This document shows positions 10,401 to 22,334 of a DNA stretch of 64,000 nucleotides, piece by piece; position 1 is the stretch's first letter, and the number at the start of each line of letters is the position of its first letter. The notes under the pieces are model-generated. The model was not told the origin of the DNA, did not search any database, and saw nothing but the letters and a program-made list of their open reading frames with translations. Source of the DNA: Fulvia fulva. Lineage: Eukaryota > Ascomycota > Dothideomycetes > Mycosphaerellales > Mycosphaerellaceae. The translations under genes were made by a program, and so were the position numbers. The DNA lies in the NCBI RefSeq assembly GCF_020509005.1, contig NC_063015.1, positions 2,170,001-2,234,000 of the forward strand, read 5' to 3'.

Positions 10401-12757
10401 TCAGCGAAGACGCGACAGACCGTGGCCTCAAATGGAGACAGGTCGCCGCTTGGTCCTGATGACTGATTACGTGAGTTGAGCTTTTTGTCCAAAGCCACTT
10501 CGTCTACGTCGCCGAACACGCCTCGTGGCAGTGGCTCATCTAGCTCAGAGACCTTCGATGGCACGCTGTAGCCATTCAACTGAGATGGCAGCATTCTCAG
10601 TAGGTGTTGGGATAGACCTTCAGTTGGTGTGTCTGTGCTGTTCCGGCGCCCCAGAATGAGCTCAGGGTAGAAGTCATTATCTTTGATGTGGTATTCGAGA
10701 CAATCGGGTGTCAGTTCTGCGCATGCATCATGAAGATCTTGATGTGAAACTTTGAGTGGCTGAGATTGTATCTTCTGTGATAGCGGCGTGTTCGGAGGCG
10801 GACAATCGGCTTCGAAGTATCGTCCTGCCGGAGGTGTACTATCGGAGATCGTGGGCAAGCCCAGTCTGTCCGCCAACTTTATTCGCAGCACTTTGTTGTT
10901 GTTCGTGGGTACGCCGCCTTCCATGTACACCACCAGTACTGGCACCTTGACTTGACTGAGCACACCCTTGACTGAGTCCTGAATGCTTCGCAGACATGGT
11001 CTCTTAGCACCGGTCGGGACCGCGATAGCGATACCAACGACTTCTTGCAGAACATCATGGGTGACCGACAGCGCGAGAGCTTTGCTGATCTTGCCGTAAG
11101 TTGGAGACTCTGAATCTGAAGATGCCGCCACAATCGCTTCTTCGACCTCGAACGGGGAAATGAGCTCACCACCACGGTTGATGACTTCCTTACTTCGGCC
11201 AGTGATGTACAGGAAACCAGCATCATCCAGGTAGCCCATGTCTCCAGTGTCAAACCAGCCATCGGGCGTGAAGCAAGACTTGTCGATGATGTCGTTGTCT
11301 TTGAGATAGCCGCCAAAGACAGGAGCACCTCGAACAGCAATGCGACCAACTTCGCCGACCGAACTCTGAATGCGATCCCGACCGTCGAGGATCCCAATCT
11401 CTGGTCCAACACTGACACCAGAAGTTCCGGTCTTCTCCAGTCGGTAGTCGAGTGGTGGTGTGGAGATCGGCATGCATTCGGTCATACCGTAGCTTGGCAG
11501 GACAATGCAGTCGATGGTTCGGGTAGAGAATGTCTCGCGGAGCTGGATGGCTAGACTTGGTACAAGGCCGCCGGCAGCGTTGCAAATCAACCTGACCTGA
11601 CTCTTTGCTATGCTCTCCGGTCGAGCTGCGCCGGCCTCCAGGATCACTTGATGCATACTCGGGGATGCATAGTACCAAGTCGGCGCGTAGTCTTCTACAC
11701 AATCCCAGAATAGATTTGCATCGAATGCACTGCAGCAGATGACGGAGCCGCCAGTGAAAACGGGTGCGAAAAGGTTGCGGATAAGACCTCCGACATGGTT
11801 GAGGGGCATCTGGTTCAGACATCGCATGGACTCTGATAGACCCCAAGACTCTGCAACCATTGCTACTCCACAGACCATGGAGTGTATACTGAGGGGTACT
11901 AGCTTCTTGGTGCCGCTTGTGCCGCTTGTGAAGAGCATGATACCGGTATCATCGGCGGTATTTGGGACTGGCTGAGCTATAGTATTGGGCTTGACCTCGC
12001 GTCCTTCCAGATTATGTAAGATGAGGGTGAAGTCGTCAGCCAGGTCGACTAGTAGCACCGGGATGTTCGCTGCCTTCAGCCATGCGTCGCGAAGGCCGAG
12101 ACGCTCAACGTCTGTTATGCAAGCGAGGACCAGGTTCGATTTGCTCTGAAGTACATCAGCCTTGAACTGTTCTTTGCCGACTCCACTTCCGTGGGCGACA
12201 GGGGCAGCGGTGTAGTATGCAGCAGTGGCCAGCACTGTCATAGCAAGTAGCGGTCCATTAGGTAGTGATATGGCGACGACCGGTTTCCGTTGACCAGGAA
12301 CCGAATGCAGAGGCAGTCGGAAGTTGGCGATCGAGGTTGCAAGCTTGTTGTGGTATGCTGAACGTCCAGTCTCCGGATCCACGATTGCAATATTAGATGA
12401 CTCCGGGTGGTAAAGGTCAAGTAAAGACGCATATGATGTCTTGCACTGTTGCAGGCTGTGATCTATGAGTCGGTGTGCTGTCGTAGTGGCACGGCCAGCC
12501 TTTGCCTCTTCTGGTAAAAGTCTCCATAATGCTGTATGTGTTCTTTGGAGCTCGAGTACAGGCCACGGTCCTGGGATAGCCTCAAGCAGTGTTGAAAGGG
12601 TCGCCAGTGGGCCGAAAGATGAAGCTGCTCTGGGAATGTGCTGTAGGATGTGTTCATGGTTGATAGGCCGCCGTTGTGTCGACTGGTCTATGTACTGGCG
12701 GCAGTAGTTGGCCTCTTGCGTCTCAACAAGGCAGTGATCAAGCAAGAAGGACGCCAT
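7494..12757 (-). CDS. Acyl-adenylating synthetase with carrier domain and three membrane/beta-helix modules (Pls/PosA-like terminal region)
   Basis: Exons 12757-8734 and 8668-7494 are joined by a 65-nt intron (8669-8733; donor GTAGCA, branch ACTGAC, acceptor TGTAG), giving about 1,732 residues. The start is the ATG at 12757; the open frame extends upstream only to a TTG. Domains: an ANL adenylation domain at about 110-640 (LFTSGTSGTKK; SYGMTE; DTGD; GRSKEVINRGGE; NNKVLR); a carrier domain at about 775-850 (FELGGDSMGAGRL, phosphopantetheine Ser near 808); then three repeats of two membrane helices plus a left-handed beta-helix, with helices near 880-955, 1122-1190 and, in exon 2, before a final hexapeptide-type region ending NQGWPAKEF. 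This layout matches the terminal region of bacterial epsilon-polylysine synthetase (Pls) and PosA. Unlike amino-acid A domains, the A4 region reads PLNHVGG, as in acyl/aryl-CoA ligases, so an acyl substrate is more likely; this is inference. The splice choice is uncertain: an alternative 98-nt intron also keeps frame. Confidence 0.8.
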
Positions 12758-15092
12758 GATCGTATCGGCACCTGGAACACTGTAGACAAGACGAGAGGTT
12801 AGGAGCTCCAGGTGAAGTGTCGCCAACAGGCGTTTGTTAAATGATAGAGGATAACAGCAACAGACGCTCTAGCGGTTCAGGGAACGACTCGAGACACTTA
12901 GCCATGGGCCAACGTGCTCGCAATATGGAGCAGGGACGGTCTCAGCCCTCACAAGAACGACTTGTGCGTACGAGGAAGAAGATCGGACAAACAGAAAGTC
13001 AAACGACCGAAATGGTCGTGCAGGGGCAATGGTGTTGAGCTGTGGAACATCAGGGGTGTTATAGCGACCCTCAGGCCGCGATCTCTGATAGCCTACCATG
13101 AGGCATTGTTGGCCTCTGTACGAAGATCCAATAACTGTGACATCGTCCAGAGCGGTGCCGAGTCCGGCGGGTGTCACAGATATCGCCTGGCTTGCGCAGA
13201 CCTGCATCCGTGGACAGCGAAACAGGTTCAGCTTGTCGGCACAGCATCGCCTGCCAGATCAGAGGGATTTGGGCCGTGTATCTGACGAGCAGCGCGACAG
13301 CGAACGCTACGCAGAGATAGTGGTGAACAAGGCTGAGGTCCAGGTGTGGGTCAAGTGGCTGTAGCTTGTACATTAGCTCGGGCTGGTAGTAGTGTCTAAG
13401 CGCCACCCGACGGCCTCTGGGCGGATCCGCACTGCTGTGCCGGGAGTGCATCATTCCAGAAGAGTGCCGATCGTCAGGTACAGGGCCTAACGGTATATGC
13501 TCGGTCTGTGCATCGTGTCGAAGGGCTGCAGACAAGCCACCGTTAAGCACGAAAAATGTCCGGTCCCCTATATGGCATCTGGCAGTCTTTGGCAATATTC
13601 AGTTGCCCGCTGTAGTAATTCCAGCCAAAGAGTGCCAAAATTGCATGGTTTAGGATCTCCGCAGCAAGTGTAAGATTTCGCCACAGCCCTCGTTGGCGAG
13701 GTGCTCGCTGGACATGCCTCAACGCGAACCTGCCATAGCATCGGAAACACAAAGAGCCTCACTCTTAGACAGTATTGCAGATACCCGTTGTCGAACAATG
13801 AACCTTCGTCATGAGGCGTCCAATATAAATGAAGTCCAAACTTGCCCGGTTTCCTATGCATTGGTCTGGATTTTTGCTCAGTGCGGGCGTGCCAGACTCC
13901 ACGGAGTATTGTTACCCAGCGTAGAATCTCCTGGCTGTGTAAGATGAGTTCAAGCATGGCTGCGATAAATGCAGCCGCTTGTCGAGACGAGCGTCCTTGG
14001 CAGACATGGAACACAAGCGTCGCTTTGCGTTGGTCAAGCCTGGTGCCAGACCACCCCGCCATCTATGGCAAACGCGCAAGCACCAAGGGAGTGTGCGGAA
14101 TTGCGCTTTGATGAGCTTGGCCGCATCTTGTCAGTGGCAAGCCAAGCGATAGAGCGGTGGGGGAATGATATTCTGCAGCAGAATGCGATGCAGAGCAGTT
14201 CTGCTTCGGTAGCAGGCACGAAGCATCGAGCCAGCCCAGGAGTGCACGCGTACTGTGTGTGGAGAATGAGACTTGAGGAAGGTGACCACCCAAGTGTGCG
14301 GGTGCGGGTGCGGGTGCGGGTGCGGGTGCGGGTGCGGGTGCTGGCAGCAGGTGGGAGCTGCTCGGGTCGTGGTCGATATTGCAATTGTGCCTGTTTCGGG
14401 GCGACACCTCCATGTCTCGGGCAGAAATGTGGTGCTTCTTTCTTCTGATCTGATGCAGTGGCTGTCGTGCGCGCTGCCACCGAGGTGACTCCAACACACA
14501 TCGAACGAGGGCGCGCTGCCGGAGCGCCTGCCGGTAGTTCTAAGGGCGCCATCATGTTTTGTCGTGATGGCGCCCGGATGAAGTCGCGAAGAGTACGAGT
14601 TTCCACAATCAGATCATACTCGCATGCCGATGTTTCCACGACGCTGATTATGCGGGTGCAGGTGACACATACATGATACATGTACCTCCTAGTGTGGGCG
14701 TTAGCAGACGAGAGTGTGATGACGACGTGAACGACGGGTCCTGGACGGGAGAACACGAGGGACAGAGGTGCGCTGCTGCTTCGGCGCGACTTCCCTGACC
14801 AATCTCAGCCACACAGTGCCACATGGTCAGCCTCATACGGCCAGAGCAATGCGAACATCAGACCGGTCGGTACATGTATGATGTAGTCCAGTAGACTTGT
14901 CTCAGTCCAAGGCCGGCTAAACATGATCTCCGCTATCCATTCTACGACACACGCAAGGATTGGAGATTGGCGACCCTTGCGATACAGCGCGCATATGGCA
15001 TCGCCCCACTGCTAACACTCTTGGCATCACATAGACGGCACGTTGTTGCAGGCTGGCCCTGACCACCAATGGTGTGCTCTCATCCAGCCCCT
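12758..15092. other. Intergenic, no convincing gene; contains a G-rich hexamer repeat
   Basis: About 2.3 kb between the starts of the synthetase and the 3' end of the OSBP gene. Minus-strand frames at 13071-14062 contain hydrophobic stretches (for example NHAILALFGWNYYSG near 13630) but change frame repeatedly, match no family I know and have no clean introns. They may be a decayed membrane gene or chance. The 14034-14756 frames are open only because of the hexamer repeat. The synthetase promoter should lie just above 12757. Confidence 0.35.
14300..14338 (+). repeat. GGGTGC hexanucleotide microsatellite, potential G-quadruplex
   Basis: Seven GGG tracts spaced exactly six bases apart lie on the plus strand, each separated by a TGC-type three-base spacer. 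Four or more G3 tracts with loops of three bases meet the usual G-quadruplex pattern. The repeat is pure and lies in non-coding sequence, so it is likely length-variable between isolates. It is not a telomere repeat (TTAGGG in most filamentous fungi). Confidence 0.9.
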
Positions 15093-16323
15093 TCACCCAT
15101 GAGGCGTCAACGTTCCTCTCCAAGGCCTCTGTAACTGTGAAGCTGCATCACCGTTGAACTTCCAGACGCCGCAAGTGCTCTCTACTTCTAGACCTTGTCC
15201 GATCTGGCCCAGTAGCTTTTCCGCGACGCGTTCCGTCGTTTCCCTCTTGAAGAATAGAGGCTTCCACGATTCTTCACTCGTCTCGGACCTCTTGCGTAAT
15301 TCGCGCTGCGCATTTTCTAGCTTGCTCTTGTTGTCTGCTACACCCTGCATGTTGCCCGACGTGATCGAGCTGATAACGCCATTCCAGGCTTTTCGAGACT
15401 CGAAAGCATCCTGCTTTTCTAGCGGCGGAACCCGGAACTCACTCGAATGCGCGGCGGCAACATCATACGATTCAATCACTTGGCCAGACTCGTCTTTGAT
15501 CTCGAAACCTTCCGACCAACTGCCTTCGGCTGTGAAAACCGGCTTCTTATGTTTTTGATCTTCTGCACTGTATACGACAGCATGCAGCTGATTCTTCTTG
15601 CCTTTGAGGCCAAGCAGAGTCTTGCCACTGAAGTCCACCTCTGCAACCCAGCGCGTGGAAGAAATGATCGAGTGGGAGCCAGTCAGTTCCGGATAGGGCG
15701 AGCCAGAGATAATGCCCTGGACTTTGACGTTCGGCAGGGGTACGATATAATCCTCGTTGAACTCATCCAGGTGCAAGACTGCATGGCCTATCTGCTGAAT
15801 GTTGACCGAACCCGAAAACGTGATCTCCTGGCGAGTATAGCCTTCGGCGCGCACACCGTGCTTGTCGTTCCATAGATAACATGCAGTCACGGGAGGGTGG
15901 TGGCTAACCTGCTCACTGATCAACTTTGTTGGATCGTCCTCGGGACCACATTCACCGGTGAAGACTTCGCCCAGGAACGCGTTCAGTGGCTTCTTCACAC
16001 CTTCGCTGGGATCTCGTCCAGCATACTGTTGCCCCTTGAGGCTGGCCAGGAACCATTTCAAGACGGCAAGTGTTCTGCGTGCTGGATCTCGCTCAAGCGC
16101 AGGGGCACAAAATAGTTCAGGCTGCTCAATCCAGTACCTCGGAAACTCTGTCGTAGACTTGTCTGCGAGCACAAATGGCGGCGCTGTGATATTGCTCAGG
16201 TCTCCCTTGATGGTCGCTATCGACTAATACTCCATGTTAGGGCGGCTTTCCCTTCGGTGTACCGAGTAGACTTACGGCAAGGAACTCTTTCAAGCTCGAT
16301 CGTTGTGCGCCGGTTTCTGCCAT
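15093..16323 (-). CDS. KES1: Oxysterol-binding protein, Osh4/Kes1 type
   Basis: Exon 1 (16323-16276) encodes MAETGAQRSSLKEFLA. A 52-nt intron (16224-16275; GTAAGT ... ATTAG) leads to exon 2 (16223-15093). The product is about 392 residues and consists of an OSBP-related lipid-binding domain alone, with no PH or ankyrin region, which is the Osh4/Kes1 layout. The family signature EQVSHHPP is present near residue 120, and the N-terminal lid helix precedes SIATIKGDLSNITAPPF. Yeast Kes1 exchanges sterol and PI4P between ER and trans-Golgi membranes and modulates Sec14-dependent secretion; this role is inferred from family membership. The start is supported by the ATG in exon 1. The gene is divergent from the nitrilase gene, with a shared promoter of about 0.9 kb. 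Confidence 0.93.
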
Positions 16324-17198
16324 TGTTTCTGTGTGATATCACTGTGCTCAATACTCGTGACACAAACCCTTCGAGATTCCCAATCTGATACTTCAAAAGA
16401 CTGTGCCAACGCCGCCAAGGCCGCCCCTCTGGACGATGCTTGTGGACGAGAGTGCGAACTGGTCGGACGTGACGTCGAAATGTGGCGAAGCGAGCAGCGC
16501 GTCATCGAATCACCACTGCTTTGGCGAGATCGATCTGCTGGCACTTCGATGTGAGTTTTGGCATCGTGAGATTAGCTGCGAATACAGCCAAGCACACGTC
16601 CAGTCGCCGGAGCTCATGGGTCTGAGGTGTTCACTGCGCCAGCAGTGTTTGCGTCTCAAGCGTAGCATCAACAAGATCCTCTGCGCGAGGTTGTGGTCGT
16701 GGTCGGGAGCGCGCAGCTTTGGTGCCAGCAGACTGACCTTGTTGCACCCTGCCAATAGCATGACCGTGCCCGTGAAGAGCAGCCGCAGTGAAAACTGTCT
16801 GTCATGGTGGATTGCCATGCTGAAACATGTGGTGTTGGCGAGCAAGATCGCGTGGTTTGGCCGTCAGATGTATTCAGCATTTCTGATGGCTCATCCGCGA
16901 CGCAAGAGTAGTGCTAGACCTAGATGCAGATCAGACAGGCCGTCATCAGATGCTATGTAATGCGCTTAGTGACGGATCAGGGCAGTAATGATCGATTGAT
17001 CATGGTGGTTGCACTTCGCGAATTGCTGTCATCCCAGACAACCCAGACCCCTGCCTTGCACCTTGTCTCCTCTCCGCAGGCCGCTGCGCTTGGCGTGTTC
17101 ACGAGAGTCACGGCCCACGAACATCAACCTCATTCACCCGTTCACGTGCGCAATACTGCATCGTGATCGCCTCATTCGACACGTGTGAATCGCACGGC
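16324..17198. promoter_or_regulatory. Divergent intergenic region between OSBP and nitrilase genes
   Basis: The two genes start at 16323 (minus) and 17199 (plus), so both promoters must lie in these 875 bases. I see no clear TATA box. An open frame across 16403-16960 has no family features and is taken as chance. Confidence 0.5.
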
Positions 17199-18092
17199 AT
17201 GGCCAAGCTCCTGAAGAAGCCCCTGAAGCTCGCCCTCGTTCAGCTGGCCACGGGGAAGGACAAGGCCGCCAACCTTGCCCGCGCTCGATCCAAGGTGCTC
17301 GAAGCCACGTCCAAGGGCGCCAACATTGTCGTGCTGCCAGAGTGCTTCAACAGCCCCTACGGCACCAACTACTTTGCGCAATATGCCGAGACGCTCTTGC
17401 CTTCCCCGCCAACCAAAGAGCAGTCGCCCTCCTTCCACGCACTTTCCGAGCTAGCAAAAGAGGCCAAGGCCTATCTGGTGGGGGGTAGCATACCCGAGTA
17501 CTGGGAGGAGTCCAAGAAACATTACAACACATCATTGGTCTTCGACCCGAGCGGCAAGCTGCTGGATAGTCACCGGAAGGTGCATCTGTTCGACATCGAC
17601 ATCCCGGGCAAGATCTCCTTCCACGAGAGTGAGGTGCTGTCTCCCGGCAACAAGGTCACCATCATTGACCTGCCTGAGTACGGCAAGATCGCGGTGGCTA
17701 TCTGCTATGACATTCGCTTCCCGGAGCTTGCCATGATTGCTGCGAGGAAGGACGCATTTCTGCTGCTTTACCCAGGCGCATTCAACCTGACCACGGGTGC
17801 AATGCATTGGGAGCTGCAAGCACGCGCCCGCGCCATGGACAACGAGGTGTATGTTGGACTGTGCAGCCCAGCACGAGACATGGACGCCGACTACAACGCG
17901 TGGGGTCATTCCATGCTTGTCAATCCCAATGCTTCCATTCAGTCTGAACTTGACGAGCACGAAGGCATCGCATATGCCGATCTTGATGGAGACACACTTG
18001 CTGAGACACGCAAGAACATTCCAATCTATGGTCAGCGCAGATTCGACGTGTATCCAGATGTCAGTGCTGGAAAGGTCAAGTACGAGGAGTAA
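17199..18092 (+). CDS. NIT3: Nitrilase-superfamily omega-amidase (Nit2/Nit3 type)
   Basis: Single exon, 297 residues, starting at the ATG at 17199; the open frame extends 12 codons upstream but only to a GTG. The carbon-nitrogen hydrolase triad is visible: Glu in VLPECFNSPYG, Lys in SHRKVHLFDIDIPG and the nucleophile Cys in AICYDIRFPE. The length and the YGTNYF and IPIYGQRRFDVY segments fit the Nit2/yeast Nit3 branch, which hydrolyses alpha-ketoglutaramate and alpha-ketosuccinamate and so completes glutamine and asparagine transamination. No targeting signal is evident, so it is likely cytosolic, though mitochondrial forms occur in the family. No introns. Confidence 0.92.
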   Translation: MAKLLKKPLKLALVQLATGKDKAANLARARSKVLEATSKGANIVVLPECFNSPYGTNYFAQYAETLLPSPPTKEQSPSFHALSELAKEAKAYLVGGSIPEYWEESKKHYNTSLVFDPSGKLLDSHRKVHLFDIDIPGKISFHESEVLSPGNKVTIIDLPEYGKIAVAICYDIRFPELAMIAARKDAFLLLYPGAFNLTTGAMHWELQARARAMDNEVYVGLCSPARDMDADYNAWGHSMLVNPNASIQSELDEHEGIAYADLDGDTLAETRKNIPIYGQRRFDVYPDVSAGKVKYEE

Positions 18093-18474
18093 TGCGTACT
18101 GCAACTGCCATGCGGCTGCCAACATCACAAATTGCCGGCAGGAGCATTACTCACGTCGTGGAGGGAGTAGGTACGATTGAATCGAGGTCGTAAGCCATGA
18201 CTTCCACTTGTTGTCCTGCAATATTCTCCGCCCTCCAAGACCTCATCACCCTCAGCGATTCACGATTCATCCTCATCACACTCTATCACCTTCGATGCCC
18301 TGATCTACACTTACCTGAGCAGAGTGAGCGTCGGGGCGCCGGTTGTCCGACTCACTCACCTGCTACATTCATCATCGTCAGAGCAGACACTAAGCATCCG
18401 AAATCACTTCACGATCCTGATCCAACCACTACTCACAGAACGACGCTTGAGCATTGTTTTTCAGCTTCCCAGCA

Positions 18475-21400
18475 ATGGGAGTATCGTCGCCTACGATGAG
18501 TCGCTCCGCTCGCGACGTCACCCCGGGTTCCCTAAGGAGGAATACAAGCAGCCGTGCGGCGTCACCGACAGAGAGTCTCAGCGAGGAGATGAGCGGAAAC
18601 GAGGCCGGAAACCTTCAGCGAGTGGCTACAGACAATGCAGGGCAAGCCGCTATCATCATGCGCAAGAAGCTGCCATGGCTGGACACTGCAACCACGAGAC
18701 CTGGCGTTACAGCCACCAAAGCTCAACCAATCGCCAACCCCCCAAAGAACACTCCTAAAATCCTTCCAACCTCAACAGACAGACAAAGACCTGCCTACCA
18801 CAACGTCTCGAACAGCCAGCAGCAGATCCGGCCAAAACAGATTGAATCTTCGTATGTCTCGTCGGATTACAGTGCTGGTACCTTGAGCGACGCCGATACC
18901 CTGCCCACCAATCTGCCGAGAAAGGATCCCGCCTCTTACGAGAAGCTCGTAGATACAGTATTTGAGCCTGGGGGAAGAACGCCAGTACTTCACCCAGGCG
19001 CAAGACGAGCGGCCAAGACTGAGCTGAATACTTCGAGAAAAGTCAGTACACGTGCCGAAACAGTCAGCGACGATATGGGAGATGGAACAAAGACGCTAAA
19101 GCCGAATCCGAGTCCCTACCGCAACATGCCCAAGCCACAGGTCGACGAAACTCGACCGCGCCGCTGCAAATCCTGCGAGACTGAAGCACCATCAGATGAC
19201 GGATCGAGTCCCCGTGCACTTCGCCATACGAATCAGGACATCGCGGCAGTCGAACGCAGGTTCTCGCCACGGAGCCATGCAGATCGGACCAAGCCAGCCT
19301 CGCGGCCCGTCCTGCTACCTGCCACCTCGAGCTCTTCTTCTCACGTCGACGCTGATTCGGGTGTTCAACGCAAGCAGAGTCAGACAGAGGCGGTGGACGT
19401 AAGTAGGTCATCTGGGTCTCTGAACCGCGCCGTAACAGGGTTGGAGAATCTGATGGAAGAAGCGCTAAATGTTGCACGAGATGCGGTCAAGACCGGTCGT
19501 TCTGAGGCCGTCGCTGGTGTTCTCAACGATGCGACCATGGCGTTGAGGCAAGCGAACTCGGTCCAGAGCAATATGCACGAGCGCCGAAGCTTAACAACAT
19601 ATGACAGCCAACATGTCTCTGAAAGCGACTCCGAATCTGACTCTTCGCACCGAAGGGGCCATAAGGTCTCAGCAGAGACGCTTCCAACTGTCTACACCAA
19701 GAGTACCAAATCAAGACAGCAGATTCGCGCCAATGACAGACACTCACAGCCAAGTTTTCAGGGCGGACGTAACGCTCGAAGAGACCGGGCGGCATATTCG
19801 GACGACAATTCAATCTCGCACACCCCTCCAAGACTCTATCAACCTGCATCAGCGGAGTCGATCGTTCGAGACTTTGCCTACAACGAACAAAAAAGCCGCC
19901 GAAAACCGTCTCTGCGTACACCATATGGTGCTGCGGCGTCCTTCTATCACGATCAAGGCGAATCTATCGCACTTCAACCAGGTGTGCGACAGAGCATTCC
20001 TGGCTACGATAAGCTACTGCCAGCCTTACCAGCTCAGGCGTATCAGCCAGCACAGCCCGCCGCATCGCATCACCCTGCATTCTTGAACTCTGGCAAGCAC
20101 GAACGAGTTCACCGAGCTCACCAGTCTCGCCGTGACAACACCGACCGTATCGTGCTGGCGGCGCAAGAGTCTGATGTTGACCCTTTGGCGCAGAGACCGA
20201 TACAGCGCAAGGGCACTGGCCCTTTGCCTGCACTCCCGGCAGAGCTTCGACACAAGCTTGACCAGAGGCAAGAAGATCATGCACCGGCTGAGCACCCGCA
20301 TCATGCACACCGTCCCTCATTCATGCAGTCTTCGTACTACCGTAACGACGAGAAACCAAGCCTCAGCCGAGAAGCTCAATGGGAGCAGTCGCCCAACAGT
20401 GAAGAGCCTGTTGGCAAGCCCACGAGGTATGAAATGCTCTCCCAGTAATGCTGTGTGCCGGGTGGCTGACATTGCATGCAGACATCATCTCAGCCTCCGT
20501 GAAGGCGAGAAGTTCAGTCTCGCAAAACATCACAAGCGACAGCCGATTGCACGTGAATAGAATCCGACTCGCAAAAGACTGACAGCCCTTATAGCCTGCC
20601 TGAACACGATCTTCATTGGACTCATAGCTGGCATCTACGCGGGCGAAGTCCCTCGCATACAGTATCAACTGGCAGACCAGTCGCACTGGGTCAACTTTGG
20701 CAACATGCTCCTCTTCTTCAGCCTAGGCCTTGCGACGCTCATATTCTGGCCACTCCCACTCCTCCACGGCAGAAGACCATACACACTCCTGGCCTTGGGC
20801 TTGATGCTGCCATTGCACTTGCCTCAAGCTCTGACTGTCGCGAGCTAGCATGCTCCGGCCGCAGTATACAGAGTAGGCATGCTGCTACCTCGCGCATTGA
20901 CCGGTCTCGCCCTTGGCTTCGTCAACATCAACGTCTTGCCGACTCTGATGGATCTTTATGGCGCTTCTCTAATGTCCGAGGCACCGCACCAAGAAATTGT
21001 CCTATATGACGATATCCGCCGCCAGGGAGGTGGAGTCGGCATCTGGCTGGGAGTCTGGACATTCTGTTACAGCTCCTCCCTCTCCGTTGGTTTCTGCGTT
21101 GGTGCCTGCGTCATCTCGAAGCTGAACCCGAGCTGGGGTTTCTGGATCGTAATCTGTTTGCTGGCGCTGTTTTTGTTGCTCAACGTGATTGCGCCGGAGA
21201 CGAGGAAGGCGCCGTATAGACGATCTATACATCACTTCTTCGACGAAACGGACTCGATGAAGGTCAGGAGAAGAGTTGCGAGAGGCGAGGTGAAGTTGCA
21301 TATCGAGAATGAGGGACCAAAGCATTGGTATCACGAGATGGTTGCTGGCATGAAGTTGACCAAGAGGATGGTGTTTCAACCAGGGTTTTTCGTGCTGATG

Positions 21401-22334
21401 ATGTATTTGGGGTGGATTCAGGCACAGTTGGTGTTGGTTATCTTGGTATCGTACTACTCAAGACAACTGAGGACTGTTTTTGCTAACATTATCGCAGCTC
21501 CTCGGTGCCCTCCTATCCCGCGACTATAGCTGGCCATCGCAATATGTCGGACTAGCCGCCCTTGCAGTTCCAGCCGGCGCCGCTCTCGCCATGCCCCTGA
21601 CCAAAGCGTCCTGGTTCAGCCGCGAGCGCAGGCAAGGGCCACGTACCGACTCCATGACCTTCGAAAAGCAGGTGACCTGGTCTTCGCATCTCCTCCGCCG
21701 CACGGTCTTCTCGCTCCTCTTGCCTTTCGCCGGCCTGGGATACTGCCTTTCAGCTCCTGGCCCACCGTTACATTGGAGCGCCTGCGTCATCTTTGCCGGT
21801 ATGGTTGGGTTCCTCACAGATCTAGGCACTGCAGAGTGTGTTGGCATGATCATGGAGACATTTGATACGAGCGATCTTCAACCCGGAATCAATACGAGGC
21901 ATCGCGTGCAGAGCATGTCAACGATCACGCAGAGGCGCAGGACAAATTACTCTTCCTTTCCGCGGGTGTGCGCTGGTTTCTTCGCAGCGCAGTCGTTTGG
22001 CTTCTTCCTCGCCGCTGCCGCGACTGTCGTGTCTGGCAGGGTCACGAACTCATACGGAGCACAGACGGCGATGTCGATTACTGCGGCCATCTTGCTGGCT
22101 GTGACGTTGTTGTTCTTTGTGGTCATGTGGAGATGGAAGAATGTGCAGGTGATCCCAACGTATACCAGGGATGGGAAGATGGTGGGAAGTACTGGAGAGA
22201 TGGAGGATCCGTTGTGGAAGCCTGTTGTCATTGGACATCCCAGCGGCAAGACAAGGAGGATGAATCTGCTTGAGACTGGAAAGTGGACGAGGTGGAGTGA
22301 GATTCGGAGGTTGAATCATTTGATGAGACATTGA
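18475..22334 (+). pseudogene. MFS transporter with long disordered N-terminus, interrupted by two in-frame stops
   Basis: Exon 1 (18475-20426) encodes about 650 Ser/Arg/Pro-rich residues. A 55-nt intron (20427-20481) joins to HHLSLREGEKFSLAKHHKRQ and the membrane part. A second intron of 52 nt (21446-21497; GTATCG ... GCTAAC ... GCAG) joins VLVIL to LLGALLSRDYSW. The membrane part has about a dozen hydrophobic helices and conserved stretches such as GLIAGIYAGEVP, RVGMLLPRALTGLALGF, DIRRQGGGVGIWLG and DSMTFEKQVTWSSHL. It belongs to a fungal MFS family with a long cytoplasmic N-terminus whose substrate I cannot name. In exon 2, TAG codons at 20558-20560 and 20846-20848 are in frame with conserved sequence on both sides. 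From memory of the family the first replaces a Trp. Translation would stop before the first helix unless an unusual 42-nt intron removes the first stop. Confidence 0.8.

Noticed and set aside
7494..12757. Naming the synthetase an epsilon-polylysine synthetase
   Set aside because: The membrane/beta-helix part fits, but the adenylation domain lacks the amino-acid-type A4 segment; the product is unknown.
13071..14062. Membrane protein gene on the minus strand
   Set aside because: Hydrophobic peptides occur but the frame changes repeatedly and no family or clean introns could be found.
14300..14338. Telomeric or CRISPR repeat
   Set aside because: The unit is GGGTGC, a simple microsatellite, not TTAGGG, and there are no spacers.
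14034..14756. 240-codon minus-strand open frame
   Set aside because: It is open because the hexamer repeat has no stop in any frame; the residues outside the repeat show no protein character.
16403..16960. 185-codon plus-strand open frame in the OSBP/nitrilase promoter region
   Set aside because: No motif, no Kozak context, and it lies between two divergent gene starts.
20550..20595. A 42-nt intron that would remove the first MFS stop
   Set aside because: It is shorter than the other introns in this window (50 nt or more) and would delete sequence that looks conserved in the family; the second stop would remain.
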